Numbered from the stretch's first letter, positions 9,263 through 18,713 are shown. The stretch: DNA of 64,000 nucleotides from Campylobacter concisus (GCF_015679985.1 NZ_CP049239.1:1364001-1428000); one strand, 5' to 3'. Made by a program: numbers and translations. The notes: generated from the letters alone by a model not told the origin.

Positions 9263-10039
9263 TTGAAAGAAATTTTGATAACAAATGACGATGGATTTGA
9301 GGCGGCTGGTTTGCTTGCTTTAAAAGAAGCTTTAAGCGAGCTAGGTGGCGTAAATGTCACGATCGTAGCTCCAAGCTCAGAAAAGTCAGCCTGCGCTCAC
9401 TCGCTAACTCTCACAAGGCCACTTAGATTTATAAAACTTGATGATAACTTTTTTAAACTCGATGATGCAACGCCAAGTGACTGCGTCTATCTCGCACTTC
9501 ACGCACTTTATAACAAAAAGCCAGACCTTGTAATAAGTGGCATAAACCACGGAGCAAATTTAGGCGAAGATATCACCTACTCTGGCACGTGCGGAGCGGC
9601 GATGGAGGGGGTTTTGCAAGGCATTAGAAGTATCGCCTTTTCACAGTTTTATGCAAATAACTCACTAAATGAACTTGGCTTTGAGCTAGCAAAAGAGGTG
9701 GTGAAATTTATCGTACCAAAGGTGCTAGAGGGTGAAATTTCGCTAAATCAAAGAGAATTCCTAAATATAAATATTCCGGCTGTAACAAGCAAAAATTTCA
9801 AAGGCTACTCCGTCGTCCCAGCTGGCAAACGCACCTATGCAACGCATGCCACGCTTAATCGCAACCCAAGAGGCATCGAGTACTACTGGCTTGGAAATGC
9901 CGCACTTGAATACGAAAAAGGCAAGCCAAGCGACATCAGCAAGGTAAATGAGGGCTTTGCCACGATAACGCCCATAAAACTAAATATGACTTCATATGAG
10001 AGTCTGGAGAGTCTAAAGGGGAAATTTGATGCAAAATGA
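9263..10039 (+). CDS. surE: 5'/3'-nucleotidase SurE
   Basis: Metal-dependent nucleotide phosphatase linked to stress survival. The N-terminus KEILITNDDGFEAAGLLAL carries the metal-binding Asp pair, followed by VVAPSSEKSACAHSLTL-type and VISGINHGANLGEDITYSGTCGAAMEG segments, all family hallmarks. The start is TTG with AAAGGATAAAAT upstream; the conserved Lys-Glu-Ile-Leu immediately follows so no later start is possible. The stop overlaps the next gene by 11 bases. Confidence 0.94.
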   Translation: MKEILITNDDGFEAAGLLALKEALSELGGVNVTIVAPSSEKSACAHSLTLTRPLRFIKLDDNFFKLDDATPSDCVYLALHALYNKKPDLVISGINHGANLGEDITYSGTCGAAMEGVLQGIRSIAFSQFYANNSLNELGFELAKEVVKFIVPKVLEGEISLNQREFLNINIPAVTSKNFKGYSVVPAGKRTYATHATLNRNPRGIEYYWLGNAALEYEKGKPSDISKVNEGFATITPIKLNMTSYESLESLKGKFDAK

Positions 10040-10676
10040 TAGATTTACAAGGATAAGATGGCTCTTTGGCGAGGATGGTTTTAGCAGGCTTCAAAGCGCA
10101 AAAGTGCTAGTTTGTGGAGCTGGTGGTGTGGGCGGAATGTGTGTGGATGCGCTTGCTAGAAGCGGGGTTGGGAGCATCACTCTAATCGATAAAGACATAT
10201 TTGACATAACAAACCAAAACCGCCAAATTTATAGCGAAAACGTGGGCGGTGTAAAGGTGGAGGAATTTGCCAAAATTTATCCTTACATCACGCCTATTCA
10301 GGCACTGATTACACCAGAATTTATTGCTGGTTTTGACTTTAGTAAATTTGACGTGGTGATCGATGCAATCGATGATATCACTGCTAAGATTGCCCTTGCA
10401 AATGCGGTAGATCCTAGCAAATTTATAGCCTCGATGGGTGGGGCAAAAAGGGTTGATCCAACTAAGATAAAGGTGGCTGGCGTGTGGAAAACCTCGGTCG
10501 ATCCGCTAGCTAGAAAATATAGATATGAGCTCAAAAAATCAGGCTTTAGCGGTAAATTTGATGTGGTTTTTTCAACAGAAGAGCCACGTTGCAAGCCGCT
10601 TGGAAGCTTCATGGGCGTGACTGCTTGCTTTGGGCTAAATTTAGCCTCGTTAGCTGTTAAAAAGATAGTTGGGTAG
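10029..10676 (+). CDS. tcdA: TcdA-like E1 enzyme (tRNA threonylcarbamoyladenosine dehydratase, ThiF/MoeB superfamily)
   Basis: Contains the nucleotide-binding VLVCGAGGVGGMCVDALARSG motif, the DNTNQNRQ-like ITNQNRQIY segment, and DAIDDI. The later block GGAKRVDPTKIKV...DPLARKYRYELKK...VVFSTEEPR is the pattern of TcdA (CsdL/YgdL), which cyclises t6A37 of tRNA, rather than of ThiF or MoeB; the CxxC zinc motifs of ThiF are absent. At 215 residues it is shorter than E. coli TcdA (268). I start at the ATG at 10029, one codon after a TTG. Translated with surE by overlap. Confidence 0.78.
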   Translation: MQNDRFTRIRWLFGEDGFSRLQSAKVLVCGAGGVGGMCVDALARSGVGSITLIDKDIFDITNQNRQIYSENVGGVKVEEFAKIYPYITPIQALITPEFIAGFDFSKFDVVIDAIDDITAKIALANAVDPSKFIASMGGAKRVDPTKIKVAGVWKTSVDPLARKYRYELKKSGFSGKFDVVFSTEEPRCKPLGSFMGVTACFGLNLASLAVKKIVG

Positions 10677-10739
10677 TAAGTCAAAAATTTACTCTCCAAG
10701 CAAAATTTCAAATTAGAGCTGGTATTTTTGGATATAAAT

Positions 10740-10789
10740 TTAGTAGTCTGTTAAGGTGAGTGTGTAATATTTTGAAATTCACAAAATGG
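10740..10789. repeat. Imperfect direct repeat, copy 1
   Basis: TTAGTAGTCTGTTAAGGTGA and the following 30 bases match the second copy at 11047. The best core is TAAGGTGAGTGTGTAATATT, which differs from copy 2 by a single base (T for A at the twelfth position). The copies are about 307 bases apart and in the same orientation. Confidence 0.6.
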
Positions 10790-11046
10790 CTTGATTAAAT
10801 TCGCAATTTTTTATTCAAAAGGTAGGCAAGAGGACTTAATTTTACTTCTCAGGCTCGCAACTGCGTGGCAGACACGAAGTCCATCCCCTTATCTCCCTTT
10901 TTAATCCTCCAAATCCCTCGCACATTCAAGGGGCATACACTAGTGCTTTACACTGCATGCGGTCTAAACCCTATCAAATTTTAAAAATTTATGAGCGAGC
11001 ATATCACACTTCTAAATTTAGTGGTGAATGTTTATGAGTCCTAAAA

Positions 11047-11097
11047 TTAGTAAGTTGCTAAGGTGAGTGAGTAATATTTTAAAATTTGTAAAGATGG
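11047..11097. repeat. Imperfect direct repeat, copy 2
   Basis: TTAGTAAGTTGCTAAGGTGA and the following bases through AAGATGG repeat the sequence at 10740-10789. The flanks of the two copies also look loosely alike (AT-rich with AAATTT words), so the duplicated unit may once have been larger. Confidence 0.6.
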
Positions 11098-11170
11098 TAA
11101 AAATTCTATTTTTTTAAAATAAAGACTTTGAATTTTAAAAATTTATATAGTTTTTGGATTAAATTTAAAG

Positions 11171-11199
11171 TAGCCAGCTGCAATTTTAACAGCCGGCTA
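11171..11199 (-). terminator. Terminator hairpin of leuA
   Basis: Minus strand: TAGCCGGCTG, loop TTAAAATTG, CAGCTGGCTA, a ten-pair stem with one G-T pair starting five bases after the leuA stop. It is followed by ACTTTAAATTT, a weak U-rich tail. It would also serve as a barrier for transcripts coming from surE-tcdA on the other strand. Confidence 0.65.
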
Positions 11200-11204
11200 A
11201 AATT

Positions 11205-12719
11205 TTAGTTTTTGTGTATGCGAATGTAGCTATTTAGCGCGCCAACATAGGCTTTTGCGCTTGCAATCATAGTATCTATGTCAAGTCCATGGCCTATTAC
11301 AGCCGTTTTACCCTCAAACTCGACCTTTACATCAACCTTTGCAAGTGCATCCTTGCCTTGAGAAACAGACGCCACTTTATAGTCTTTTAGCGTGCCGCTA
11401 ATGCCACTAATACGATCAACCACCTTAAATATCGCATCAGCAGTACCATTTCCTAGAGCTGAGTCGCTAATAATCTCATCATTGTGTTTTATACTAATTG
11501 AAGCACTCGCAAGGCTTCCGCCGCTACTTTGAAGAAGAGCCGTGATCTCATAAGCTTGTGGAATTTTTGTAATCTCTTCAGCTACAAGAGCCCTAATATC
11601 GTCATCAAATATCTCTTTTTTCTTATCAGCTAGCTCTTTAAATTTTTCAAATGCCTTATTAAGAGCATCGCTATCAAGGTCAAATCCAAGGCTAGCAAGC
11701 TTATCTTTAAACGCGTGGCGACCACTATGCTTACCTAAAACAAGAGAATTTTTCTCAAGGCCTATGCTCTCGGCGCTAATTATCTCATAGGTCTCTTTAT
11801 GTTTTAGCACGCCGTCTTGATGTATGCCACTCTCATGAGCAAATGCGTTTTTACCAACGATAGCTTTATTTGGTTGAGGCTCAATGCCTATAATACTAGC
11901 GATCAGTCTTGAAGTTGGATAAATTTCTTTTGAGATAATCTCTGTATAAAGTGGAGCAAAGACGTCTTGGCGGGTTTTGATAGCCATCACAATTTCTTCA
12001 AGCGCAGCATTCCCAGCACGCTCACCTATGCCATTTATCGTACCTTCAACCTGCCTTGCGCCAGCTTTTATAGCCGCTAATGAGTTCGCTGTAGCCATAC
12101 CTAAGTCATTGTGATTATGCACAGATATTATCGCTCTATCGCCTACAAATTTTACTATTTCACTAATACGAGCAGTTATCTCTTCAGGATATAAATAACC
12201 AACCGTATCAGGGATATTTAAAGTTTTTGCACCCGCATTTATGGCAGCATCACAAATTTCTTTTAAAAAGCTCATTTCACTTCTACAAGCGTCCTCGCAA
12301 CTAAACTCCACATCATTACAAAAGGTTTTTGCGTATTTTATAGACTCGACTGCGCGTTTTATTACTTCATCTGGGCTCATTTTTAGCTTGTACTCCATAT
12401 GAATTGGGCTTGTCGCTATAAATGTATGAATTCTCTTATTTTTAGCTGGAGCCAATGCCTCGCCAGCTGCCTTAATATCACGCTCAACTGCGCGTGCAAG
12501 AGAGCAAACCGTGATATTTGAGGCTTGCTTTGCTATTTGATTTACCGCATCAAAATCCCCTGGGCTTGCTGCTGCAAATCCAGCCTCCATAACATCCACA
12601 CCAAGCCTTTCAAGCTGAAGTGCGATCTGTAGTTTTTCAGCTGTATTCATCGATGCACCAGGGCTTTGCTCACCATCTCTTAAAGTCGTATCAAAGATTA
12701 TAATTTTATTCTTATCCAT
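11205..12719 (-). CDS. leuA: 2-isopropylmalate synthase
   Basis: First committed step of leucine synthesis: acetyl-CoA plus 2-ketoisovalerate. The TIM-barrel begins [19 protein letters not shown] with the metal and substrate residues, and [11 protein letters not shown] holds the metal-binding histidines; the C-terminal third (about residues 390-504) is the LeuA regulatory domain that binds leucine, so feedback inhibition is expected. Full length (504). Ribosome binding site AAAAGGAC. The 139-base gap upstream holds a leucine-rich leader ORF, so expression is probably also controlled by leucine supply. Confidence 0.96.
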   Translation of the reverse strand: MDKNKIIIFDTTLRDGEQSPGASMNTAEKLQIALQLERLGVDVMEAGFAAASPGDFDAVNQIAKQASNITVCSLARAVERDIKAAGEALAPAKNKRIHTFIATSPIHMEYKLKMSPDEVIKRAVESIKYAKTFCNDVEFSCEDACRSEMSFLKEICDAAINAGAKTLNIPDTVGYLYPEEITARISEIVKFVGDRAIISVHNHNDLGMATANSLAAIKAGARQVEGTINGIGERAGNAALEEIVMAIKTRQDVFAPLYTEIISKEIYPTSRLIASIIGIEPQPNKAIVGKNAFAHESGIHQDGVLKHKETYEIISAESIGLEKNSLVLGKHSGRHAFKDKLASLGFDLDSDALNKAFEKFKELADKKKEIFDDDIRALVAEEITKIPQAYEITALLQSSGGSLASASISIKHNDEIISDSALGNGTADAIFKVVDRISGISGTLKDYKVASVSQGKDALAKVDVKVEFEGKTAVIGHGLDIDTMIASAKAYVGALNSYIRIHKN

Positions 12720-12776
12720 TTTTTGTCCTTTTTTATTTTTTATATTTAAATTTGATGAGTTAAGTAAAGAGAAATT

Positions 12777-12792
12777 TGCTACCTAAGTAGCA
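12777..12792 (-). promoter_or_regulatory. Hairpin on the Leu codons and stop of the leuA leader
   Basis: Minus strand RNA: UGCUAC, loop UUAG, GUAGCA, a perfect six-pair stem. It covers the last Leu codons, the Arg codon and the UAG stop of the leader ORF, so a ribosome moving through or stalled on the Leu run must open it. No U-run follows directly, so it is not itself a standard terminator. Confidence 0.5.
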
Positions 12793-12862
12793 GCAGTAGA
12801 GAGTTTTTGATTTCGATTTTTGGTAAAAATTTACGTGATTTTATGATGCCATTTTCGCTCAT
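12779..12862 (-). CDS. Leucine-rich leader peptide of leuA (27 residues)
   Basis: A short ORF, ATG at 12862 to TAG at 12779, encoding a peptide that begins [12 protein letters not shown] and ends NSLLLLLR. The five consecutive Leu codons are CTA CTG CTG CTA CTT, placed right before the stop, as in leucine attenuation leaders. It has its own ribosome binding site AAGGAG five bases before the ATG, a TATAAT 34 bases upstream, and its ATG overlaps the pssA stop (ATGA). The leuA ATG is 60 bases after the leader stop. The function as a leucine sensor is inferred from position and codon content; no terminator/antiterminator pair is obvious. Confidence 0.8.
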   Translation of the reverse strand: MSENGIIKSRKFLPKIEIKNSLLLLLR

Positions 12863-13590
12863 TCGCTCTCCTTTTTTTTGGAATTTTTACTAAACATTAT
12901 AGTGGCTCTTACTATGCCATAAAGCATATAGACGCTCATAACCAAAGTCGCACTTTCAAATGGATATAGATAAAGCATCGAAAATGCAACTACAAGAGCT
13001 ACTAAAATTCTTATCACATGGGTTTGTTTTAAATTTATTTTTTTAAAGCTCGGATAGCGAATGTTGCTAACCATTAAAGCTGCCAAAGTAGCTTCAAGTA
13101 GCATCAAGCACCACTCAAATCCTTCCAAAAAAGTATAGTCAATATAAATACCAACCCAAAGTACGCTCACAATAGCTGCTGATGGAATAGGAAGTCCGAT
13201 AAAAACATTTGGCTCATATGTACCAGTAGTGACATTGAAGCGAGCAAGCCTGATAGCTCCAAAAACCACAAACATAGCAGCTATAAGTGCTCCAAATCTG
13301 CCAAAATTTTTACCAATAGTCAAATAAAATAAAATCGCTGGTGCTACACCAAAAGCAACAAGATCTGCAAGGCTATCAAACTCTACCCCAAATTTACTAG
13401 TTGTCTTTGTAAGTCTAGCCACACGCCCATCAAGTCCATCTAAAATAAGCGATAAGATTATATAAATAATGGCTTTAAAATAGTTACCTTGAATAGATGA
13501 AATAATACTAATAACACCCAAAAAAGCACTAGCTGCTGTAAATAAATTTGGCAAGATATACATTAGTTGCATCTTTTGTATGTTATTCAT
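12859..13590 (-). CDS. pssA: CDP-diacylglycerol-serine O-phosphatidyltransferase
   Basis: Makes phosphatidylserine, the precursor of phosphatidylethanolamine, in the inner membrane. The CDP-alcohol phosphatidyltransferase motif reads LDGLDGRVARLTKTTSKFG then EFDSLADLVAFG, with all the conserved Asp and Gly residues. About six to seven hydrophobic segments. I start at the ATG at 13590 (AGAGGGAAAAAGAG before it) rather than the TTG at 13608; this leaves an eight-base overlap with psd, which performs the next step. Its last codons contain the ribosome binding site of the leuA leader. Confidence 0.92.
   Translation of the reverse strand: MNNIQKMQLMYILPNLFTAASAFLGVISIISSIQGNYFKAIIYIILSLILDGLDGRVARLTKTTSKFGVEFDSLADLVAFGVAPAILFYLTIGKNFGRFGALIAAMFVVFGAIRLARFNVTTGTYEPNVFIGLPIPSAAIVSVLWVGIYIDYTFLEGFEWCLMLLEATLAALMVSNIRYPSFKKINLKQTHVIRILVALVVAFSMLYLYPFESATLVMSVYMLYGIVRATIMFSKNSKKKESE
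12896..12901 (-). promoter_or_regulatory. Probable -10 element for the leuA leader transcript
   Basis: A perfect TATAAT on the minus strand, inside the 3' end of pssA. RNA would start near 12889, giving a 5' leader of about 27 bases before the leader-peptide ATG, with AAGGAG between. This makes leuL-leuA a separate transcription unit nested in the end of pssA. Confidence 0.55.
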
Positions 13591-14209
13591 CTCTTTTTCC
13601 CTCTTCAAAATATCCCAAAAGTGAAGCAGCCTTTACGCTTTCTCCAACGCTTACACATATTTTAGTCTCTCTTGGTAAGTATAAAATCACCTCACCACTT
13701 CCTAAAAAACCAAATTTTCTAGATGCTTTTAGGCTAGTAACATTTGAAATTTCTAAGCTTCGACTGAAAACTCCAGCTATAATTTTCATAACAAATTTTA
13801 TATTTTCTTTTTCAAAGCGAATAATAGCTCTTTCATTTAAAAATTCTGAAATTTTCATAGCCTGGCATAAGAATAAGCCATGTCTTTTGCGTATTTCAGC
13901 TACTTTTACATCACTTACAGCCCTTAATGTACCAACATCAAAAAAAGATTTTTTTATGACGATCTTAGCTACTTCATTATTGTCAAAATTTGAAGCACTG
14001 ATCTCTTTTATCTTGCCATCAATTGGCGATAGTAAAACCAATTTATCATCAGAAAATGGCTCTCTCTCAGGGTCTCTAAAAAAATAAAGCCCAAAAAAAA
14101 GTAAAATAGCAAAAAGTAGTGGCAAGATCCCAAACAGCAAAGATAAAACAAATAAAATTAGAAAAAATAATATAAATTTATATCCTGCTTTCGCGATATA
14201 GCCACTCAT
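13583..14209 (-). CDS. psd: Phosphatidylserine decarboxylase proenzyme
   Basis: Converts phosphatidylserine to phosphatidylethanolamine. The 208-residue protein is the short bacterial/archaeal type: one or two N-terminal membrane segments (about residues 13-45), then FFRDPEREPF, LLSPIDGKI, and near the C-terminus GFLGSGEVILYLP. The LGS is the self-cleavage site, where the Ser becomes the pyruvoyl group. It lies two bases after ftsH and overlaps pssA, so both steps are co-expressed. Confidence 0.92.
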   Translation of the reverse strand: MSGYIAKAGYKFILFFLILFVLSLLFGILPLLFAILLFFGLYFFRDPEREPFSDDKLVLLSPIDGKIKEISASNFDNNEVAKIVIKKSFFDVGTLRAVSDVKVAEIRKRHGLFLCQAMKISEFLNERAIIRFEKENIKFVMKIIAGVFSRSLEISNVTSLKASRKFGFLGSGEVILYLPRETKICVSVGESVKAASLLGYFEEGKRDE

Positions 14210-14211
14210 TT

Positions 14212-16137
14212 TTATTCCTCTTTTTTACTCTTTTCGTCTTCTTCTATCTCTACGAGTCTGCTCTCTAGATCATTTTCGATCTCATAGTTTTTAATGATCT
14301 CTCTAACTCTTTTTCCTTCGATTGTTTCTTCTTCATAAAGTGCTGATACCATATTTTCAATGGCGCCTTTATAAATTTCAAGCAAACCAAGCACAGCAGT
14401 GTATCTTTCATGAAGAAGCGTTTTTACAAACTCATCAACCTTTTCAGCCATCTTATCACTATAGTCTTTGATACTTTGACCGCCATTTAAAAACGTAGCA
14501 CGTTGTTTTTCAAGCACCATAAGACCAGCAACATCACTCATACCATACATACTAACCATAGCTTTTATGATATCAGTCGCACGCTCTAGGTCGTTGCTAG
14601 CTCCGGTTGAAATTTCTTTAATAAACACCTCTTCAGCAGCCCTACCAGCCAAAAGCACATCTACTTCTGCTATCAATTCATGCTTTTGCATCATAAATTT
14701 ATTCTCTTCAGGCGTATTTAGAGTATAGCCAAGTGCCGCAAGACCACGTGGCACGACTGAGACTTTTGTTACCCTTTTTGCACCTTTTGTTAGCTCAGCT
14801 ATCAAGGCATGACCGCACTCATGATAAGTGACAATCCTTTTTTCTTTTGGATTTACGCGGCGAGACTTTTTCTCAAGTCCAGCGATCGATCTCTCGACAG
14901 CCTCCACAAGATCGGCCTGCTCGACAAAGGTCTTTGACTTACGTCCTGCAAGAAGTGCTGCCTCATTTATGATATTTTCAAGATCAGCACCAGCTAAACC
15001 AGTCGTAAGCCTTGCAATATCTTCGATATTTACATCCTTACCGATCTTTACATCTTTCATGTGAACTTTTAAAATGTCGCAGCGTCCTTTAAAATCAGGC
15101 TTATCAACAAGCACTTGCCTGTCAAATCTACCTGGTCTTAAAAGCGCAGCATCTAAAACTTCAGGCCTATTTGTAGCAGCTATAACAATGACTGGCGACT
15201 TGTCCGCGTCAAAGCCATCCATCTCAGAAAGAAGCTGATTTAGCGTCTGCTCTCTCTCGTCGTTGCCGCCCATCGGACCAGAATTTCTACTTTTACCGAT
15301 CGCATCGATCTCATCTATAAAAACGATCGCTGGAGCCTCTTTTTTAGCATTTTCAAAAAGATCTCTAACCCTACTTGCGCCAACACCGACAAACATCTCT
15401 ATAAAGCTTGATGCTGACATAGAGAAAAATGGCACACTAGCCTCGCCTGCAACTGCTCTTGCAAGAAGCGTTTTGCCTGTGCCCGGAGGGCCAACTAGCA
15501 AAATTCCTTTTGGAATTTTTGCCCCAAGTCTTAGATATTTATCAGGACTTTTTAGATAATCAACTATCTCTTGAACCTCTTCTTTTGCCTCTTCAACGCC
15601 TGCGACATCGTCAAATTTTACTTTTGGTTTTTCAGAATTTATAAGTTTTTTTGCACTTCCTATACCAAGTATGCCACCGCCAATGTTCTTTTGCATACGA
15701 CTAGCAATAAACATCCAAATAGCAAAAAATATAAACACCGGTATGATCCATGAAAATATAAGATCTCCAAACCAGTTATTTTCGCTATAAACGCTATAAG
15801 TTATGCCATTTTGCTCAAGTATGCCAATGAGTGTTGGATCATTTATACGTTTTGCAAGATAGATAGTTTTGTCACTACCTATGCCTTTTATGGTAGTCTC
15901 CGAGATAGCAACCTCATTTAGCTGCTTATTTTTTAACATATCTTTAAACTCAGAATAAGCCACCATTTTACTCTGAGCATTACTATTTAGCCCAAAAGAG
16001 CCACCAAGTCCGTCTCCACTAAAGCTTCTAAAAGCTAAAACTATAACTATTGCAAAAATGGCAAAAATGAAAATAGGATTTTTATTAAAAAAACCGTTAT
16101 TGTTGCCATTATTTTGGTTACTATTTTGGTTATTCAT
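14212..16137 (-). CDS. ftsH: ATP-dependent membrane zinc protease FtsH
   Basis: Membrane-anchored AAA+ protease that degrades membrane and regulatory proteins. Layout: an Asn-rich N-terminus (residues 1-18), two membrane segments (about 22-40 and 130-150) around a periplasmic domain, Walker [12 protein letters not shown], Walker [11 protein letters not shown], the second region of homology ending [13 protein letters not shown], and the zinc motif [11 protein letters not shown] (HExxH). The C-terminus is acidic and charged. Its start overlaps the prmA end by eight bases. Confidence 0.97.
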   Translation of the reverse strand: MNNQNSNQNNGNNNGFFNKNPIFIFAIFAIVIVLAFRSFSGDGLGGSFGLNSNAQSKMVAYSEFKDMLKNKQLNEVAISETTIKGIGSDKTIYLAKRINDPTLIGILEQNGITYSVYSENNWFGDLIFSWIIPVFIFFAIWMFIASRMQKNIGGGILGIGSAKKLINSEKPKVKFDDVAGVEEAKEEVQEIVDYLKSPDKYLRLGAKIPKGILLVGPPGTGKTLLARAVAGEASVPFFSMSASSFIEMFVGVGASRVRDLFENAKKEAPAIVFIDEIDAIGKSRNSGPMGGNDEREQTLNQLLSEMDGFDADKSPVIVIAATNRPEVLDAALLRPGRFDRQVLVDKPDFKGRCDILKVHMKDVKIGKDVNIEDIARLTTGLAGADLENIINEAALLAGRKSKTFVEQADLVEAVERSIAGLEKKSRRVNPKEKRIVTYHECGHALIAELTKGAKRVTKVSVVPRGLAALGYTLNTPEENKFMMQKHELIAEVDVLLAGRAAEEVFIKEISTGASNDLERATDIIKAMVSMYGMSDVAGLMVLEKQRATFLNGGQSIKDYSDKMAEKVDEFVKTLLHERYTAVLGLLEIYKGAIENMVSALYEEETIEGKRVREIIKNYEIENDLESRLVEIEEDEKSKKEE

Positions 16138-16963
16138 CTATTTCCTTATAAACAAAGCTACTCCAATCGTTACTTTGTTTTATCTCAATTAGCTCCAAAT
16201 CCTTAAATGTATCTTTAATCCTATCTTCGTACTTGTTTAAAATTCCTGACAATACCAAGTAGCCGCCTTTTTTAAGCGATTTTTTTAAGTCATTTGAGAG
16301 CATAAAAATGACATCGGCAATGATATTTGCTACGACAATGTCATATTTTTGCTCTAAATTCGCGATAGAGCCTGTCCAAATTTTATTAAATTTAACCTCA
16401 TTTAACTCGGCGTTGCTAAGTGAGCTTTGCGTGGCTTGCTCATCTGTATCGCAAGCATCGACCTTGCAACCAAGCTTTGCCAGGGCAATACTTAAAATTC
16501 CACTTCCACACCCCACGTCTAAAGTAGTATTGCAACTTTTTGCATATTTTTGTAAAAGCTGCAAGCAAGAATTTGTGCTTTCATGGTGCCCTGAGCCAAA
16601 GGCTAGAGCTGGGTCGATTATGATATTTGTTACGCCATTAAGTGGCTCTTCCCAGCTAGGTCTAACATAAATTTTATCAACCAAAATAGGCTTAACTGCC
16701 TTTTTATATTCACCTAGCCAGTCTTTATTTTCTTTTAAATTAAGAGAAATTTTTAAATCATTTGAAATTTTACGAACACTAGAGAGCCCTTTTGCATACT
16801 CTTCAATACCCCAAGCTATATCTTTTAGATCATACTCTTCCCTGATGATGATCTCGTGATCTAGCTCTTCAACACAGGTAACTCCAAAAGAGAAAACTAG
16901 CTCTAAAATTTCATCATAAAAATTTGATGTTTTTATGCTTAATTCGTAGAATTTATCTTTCAT
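16130..16963 (-). CDS. prmA: Ribosomal protein L11 methyltransferase
   Basis: SAM-dependent enzyme that trimethylates ribosomal protein L11. The C-terminal methyltransferase domain is clear: DPALAFGSGHHESTNSCL, then motif I TTLDVGCGSGILSIALAKLG, DTDEQAT, and the substrate-side VVANIIADV motif. At 277 residues the N-terminal L11-binding domain is present but divergent. The ATG shares one base with the cheY stop (TAATG), and the 3' end overlaps ftsH. Confidence 0.9.
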   Translation of the reverse strand: MKDKFYELSIKTSNFYDEILELVFSFGVTCVEELDHEIIIREEYDLKDIAWGIEEYAKGLSSVRKISNDLKISLNLKENKDWLGEYKKAVKPILVDKIYVRPSWEEPLNGVTNIIIDPALAFGSGHHESTNSCLQLLQKYAKSCNTTLDVGCGSGILSIALAKLGCKVDACDTDEQATQSSLSNAELNEVKFNKIWTGSIANLEQKYDIVVANIIADVIFMLSNDLKKSLKKGGYLVLSGILNKYEDRIKDTFKDLELIEIKQSNDWSSFVYKEIDE

Positions 16964-17328
16964 TAACCAAGAACGTCTTCAAGCTTCTCTTTTAAGACTT
17001 GTGGCGTAAAAGGTTTAACGATGTAGTTATTAACACCTGCTTTTAAAGCTGTTATAACTTCAGCTTTTCCGCCCTCTGTTGTTACCATTATGATAGGCAT
17101 ATCAACATACTTTTGCTCTGCTCTTACCTTTTTAACAAGTTCAAGACCGTTCATCTCAGGCATGTTCCAGTCAGTGATAAGAACTTCGATACCTTCATTT
17201 TGAGTTAAGATATTCCAGGCTTCAAGACCGTGCTCAGCTTCAAGAATTTCTTGATGTCCTAACCTTTGTAAAGTATTTTTTATGATTCTTCTCATTGTTG
17301 AACTGTCATCTACAACCAAAATCTTCAC
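16963..17328 (-). CDS. cheY: Chemotaxis response regulator CheY
   Basis: Single receiver domain (121 residues) that binds the flagellar switch when phosphorylated. Visible: KILVVDDSSTMRRIIKNTL with the acidic pair, ITDWNMPEMNG with the phospho-acceptor Asp, VTTEGGKAEVITALKAG with the conserved Thr, and IVKPFTP with Lys. The start is GTG, preceded by AAAGGATATTAT. It is remote from cheA but, as in C. jejuni, lies beside the pgl region. It heads cheY-prmA-ftsH-psd-pssA. Confidence 0.96.
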   Translation of the reverse strand: MKILVVDDSSTMRRIIKNTLQRLGHQEILEAEHGLEAWNILTQNEGIEVLITDWNMPEMNGLELVKKVRAEQKYVDMPIIMVTTEGGKAEVITALKAGVNNYIVKPFTPQVLKEKLEDVLG

Positions 17329-17356
17329 ATAATATCCTTTTAGTAAAAATTGCCCT

Positions 17357-17362
17357 ATTCTA
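17357..17362 (-). promoter_or_regulatory. Probable -10 element of cheY
   Basis: GCTAGAATAGG on the minus strand (TAGAAT as marked) in the 63-base gap between hisA and cheY. The RNA start would be about 22 bases before the GTG start. It separates the cheY operon from the glycan operon. Confidence 0.4.
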
Positions 17363-17391
17363 GCTAATTTAAATTTATAAAAGCTTTAACG

Positions 17392-18105
17392 CTATCTAAG
17401 TAGTTTAAAGGCCTCTTTTAGGTCAAGCAACCCCTCATAGTAGGCTTTCCCAACTATTACGCCACTAATCTCATTTGTAGCTTTTAGCATCAAAATATCA
17501 TTTATATCACTCACGCCACCACTTGCTATCGTCTCAAGCTTGCTATTTCTAGCTATTTGCAAGCTAAACTCAACGTTAACTCCGCCAAGCATTCCATCCT
17601 TGTTAATATCGGTGCAAATCATAGCCTCTACGCCGACATCTGCAAATTTTCTTGCAAGATCAACTGCTTTTATATTTGAGATCTCGCCCCAACCTTGTAC
17701 TGCCACGTAGCCATCTTTTGCGTCAATGCCAACTACAACTCTATAAATTTCAGCCATTTTTGCTGTAAATTCTGGATCTCTAAGAGCAACTGAGCCAAGG
17801 ATCACTCTGCTAACTCCTAAATCCAAATAGCGTTTTATTCGATCTTCATCTCTTATGCCACCACCCACTTGGACGCTTAAATTTGTAGCCTTTGTAATTT
17901 TTTCAATTGTTTTAAAATTTATCGTCTCTCCAGCAAATGCACCATCCAAATCAACCACATGAAGCCATTTTGCGCCATAATCTTCAAATTTTTTAGCAAG
18001 TTCACTTGGCTCGTTGCTATAAATTTTTGCACTTTGCATAAGACCTTTGCTAAGTCTAACTGCTTGTCCCTCTTTCAAATCAATAGCTGGAAAAATTTCC
18101 ATCAT
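17392..18105 (-). CDS. hisA: Phosphoribosylformimino-5-aminoimidazole carboxamide ribotide isomerase
   Basis: Fourth step of histidine synthesis. A 237-residue TIM barrel with [15 protein letters not shown] (first catalytic Asp in AIDL), [25 protein letters not shown] (second catalytic Asp region) and [13 protein letters not shown]. The ATG shares the ATGA overlap with the hisH stop. It is the last gene of the long run that begins with galE at 39459. Confidence 0.95.
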   Translation of the reverse strand: MMEIFPAIDLKEGQAVRLSKGLMQSAKIYSNEPSELAKKFEDYGAKWLHVVDLDGAFAGETINFKTIEKITKATNLSVQVGGGIRDEDRIKRYLDLGVSRVILGSVALRDPEFTAKMAEIYRVVVGIDAKDGYVAVQGWGEISNIKAVDLARKFADVGVEAMICTDINKDGMLGGVNVEFSLQIARNSKLETIASGGVSDINDILMLKATNEISGVIVGKAYYEGLLDLKEAFKLLR

Positions 18106-18713
18106 AACCTCGCAAAATTTTCTAAAATTTTAAGCCCAACCTCGTGGCTTTTTTCTGGATGAGGCTGAAAGCCAAAGACATTTTCATGCCAAACCGCACT
18201 TGTAAACTCATAACCATAAGTAGTCTTTGCGAGTGTAAATTTATCATCACAAACCACGTGGTAACTATGCACAAAATATAAATACTCAAACTCTTTTAGT
18301 TCTAATCTTAAAAGGCTATTTTGTTTAAACTCAAGCGTATTCCAGCCAACGTGCGGGATCTTTAGTGGCTTATCAAATTTAGCTTCATCAAATTTAACGA
18401 CCTCTCCTGGCAAAAGAGAAAGCCCCTCATGCTCGCCAAATTCAAAGCTTTTTTCAAACAAAAGCTGCATACCAAGGCAAATTCCTATAAAGGCTTTTCC
18501 ACTTTTTACAGCCTCTTTTATCGCTTCATCCATGCCGTTAAATTTTAGTTTCTTCATCGCCTCACCAAATGCCCCAACGCCTGGTAAAACGATGTGCGAA
18601 TACTCTTTTAAATTTTCAGGCTTACTTACTAAGGCACATTTTTTGTCAAGAAAATCAAAAGCATTTATCACGCTTTTGATATTGCCCGCACCATAATCAA
18701 TAATAGCAATCAT
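18102..18713 (-). CDS. hisH: Imidazole glycerol phosphate synthase, glutamine amidotransferase subunit
   Basis: Supplies ammonia from glutamine to HisF. Class I amidotransferase triad visible: the nucleophile in [13 protein letters not shown] (Cys near 79) and His/Glu in FQPHPEKS near the C-terminus. [13 protein letters not shown] is the usual N-terminus. HisF is not in the window. Placed between pglG and hisA with four-base overlaps at both ends, so it is translationally coupled to the glycosylation genes. Confidence 0.95.
   Translation of the reverse strand: MIAIIDYGAGNIKSVINAFDFLDKKCALVSKPENLKEYSHIVLPGVGAFGEAMKKLKFNGMDEAIKEAVKSGKAFIGICLGMQLLFEKSFEFGEHEGLSLLPGEVVKFDEAKFDKPLKIPHVGWNTLEFKQNSLLRLELKEFEYLYFVHSYHVVCDDKFTLAKTTYGYEFTSAVWHENVFGFQPHPEKSHEVGLKILENFARL

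Larger units (their letters stand above)
10677..11204. other. 528-base non-coding gap with repeats and a GC-richer block
   Basis: No ORF of convincing quality lies between tcdA and leuA, which converge here. Three things are visible: an imperfect direct repeat of about 50 bases at 10740 and 11047; a GC-richer block at about 10840-10970 (with GGCAGACACGAAGTCCATCC and GGGGCATACACTAGTGC) unlike the AT-rich flanks; and the leuA terminator at the right end. The layout suggests remnants of a mobile or repeated element, but nothing identifiable as a transposase remains. Confidence 0.5.

Noticed and set aside
10840-10970. tRNA or small RNA gene in the GC-richer block
   Set aside because: No cloverleaf arms or TTCGA loop could be formed, and there is no promoter or terminator around it.
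12720-12778. Rho-independent terminator between the leuA leader and leuA
   Set aside because: Only a weak AAATTT/AAATTT pairing with a long loop exists; no GC stem with a U-run, so it was not annotated as a terminator.
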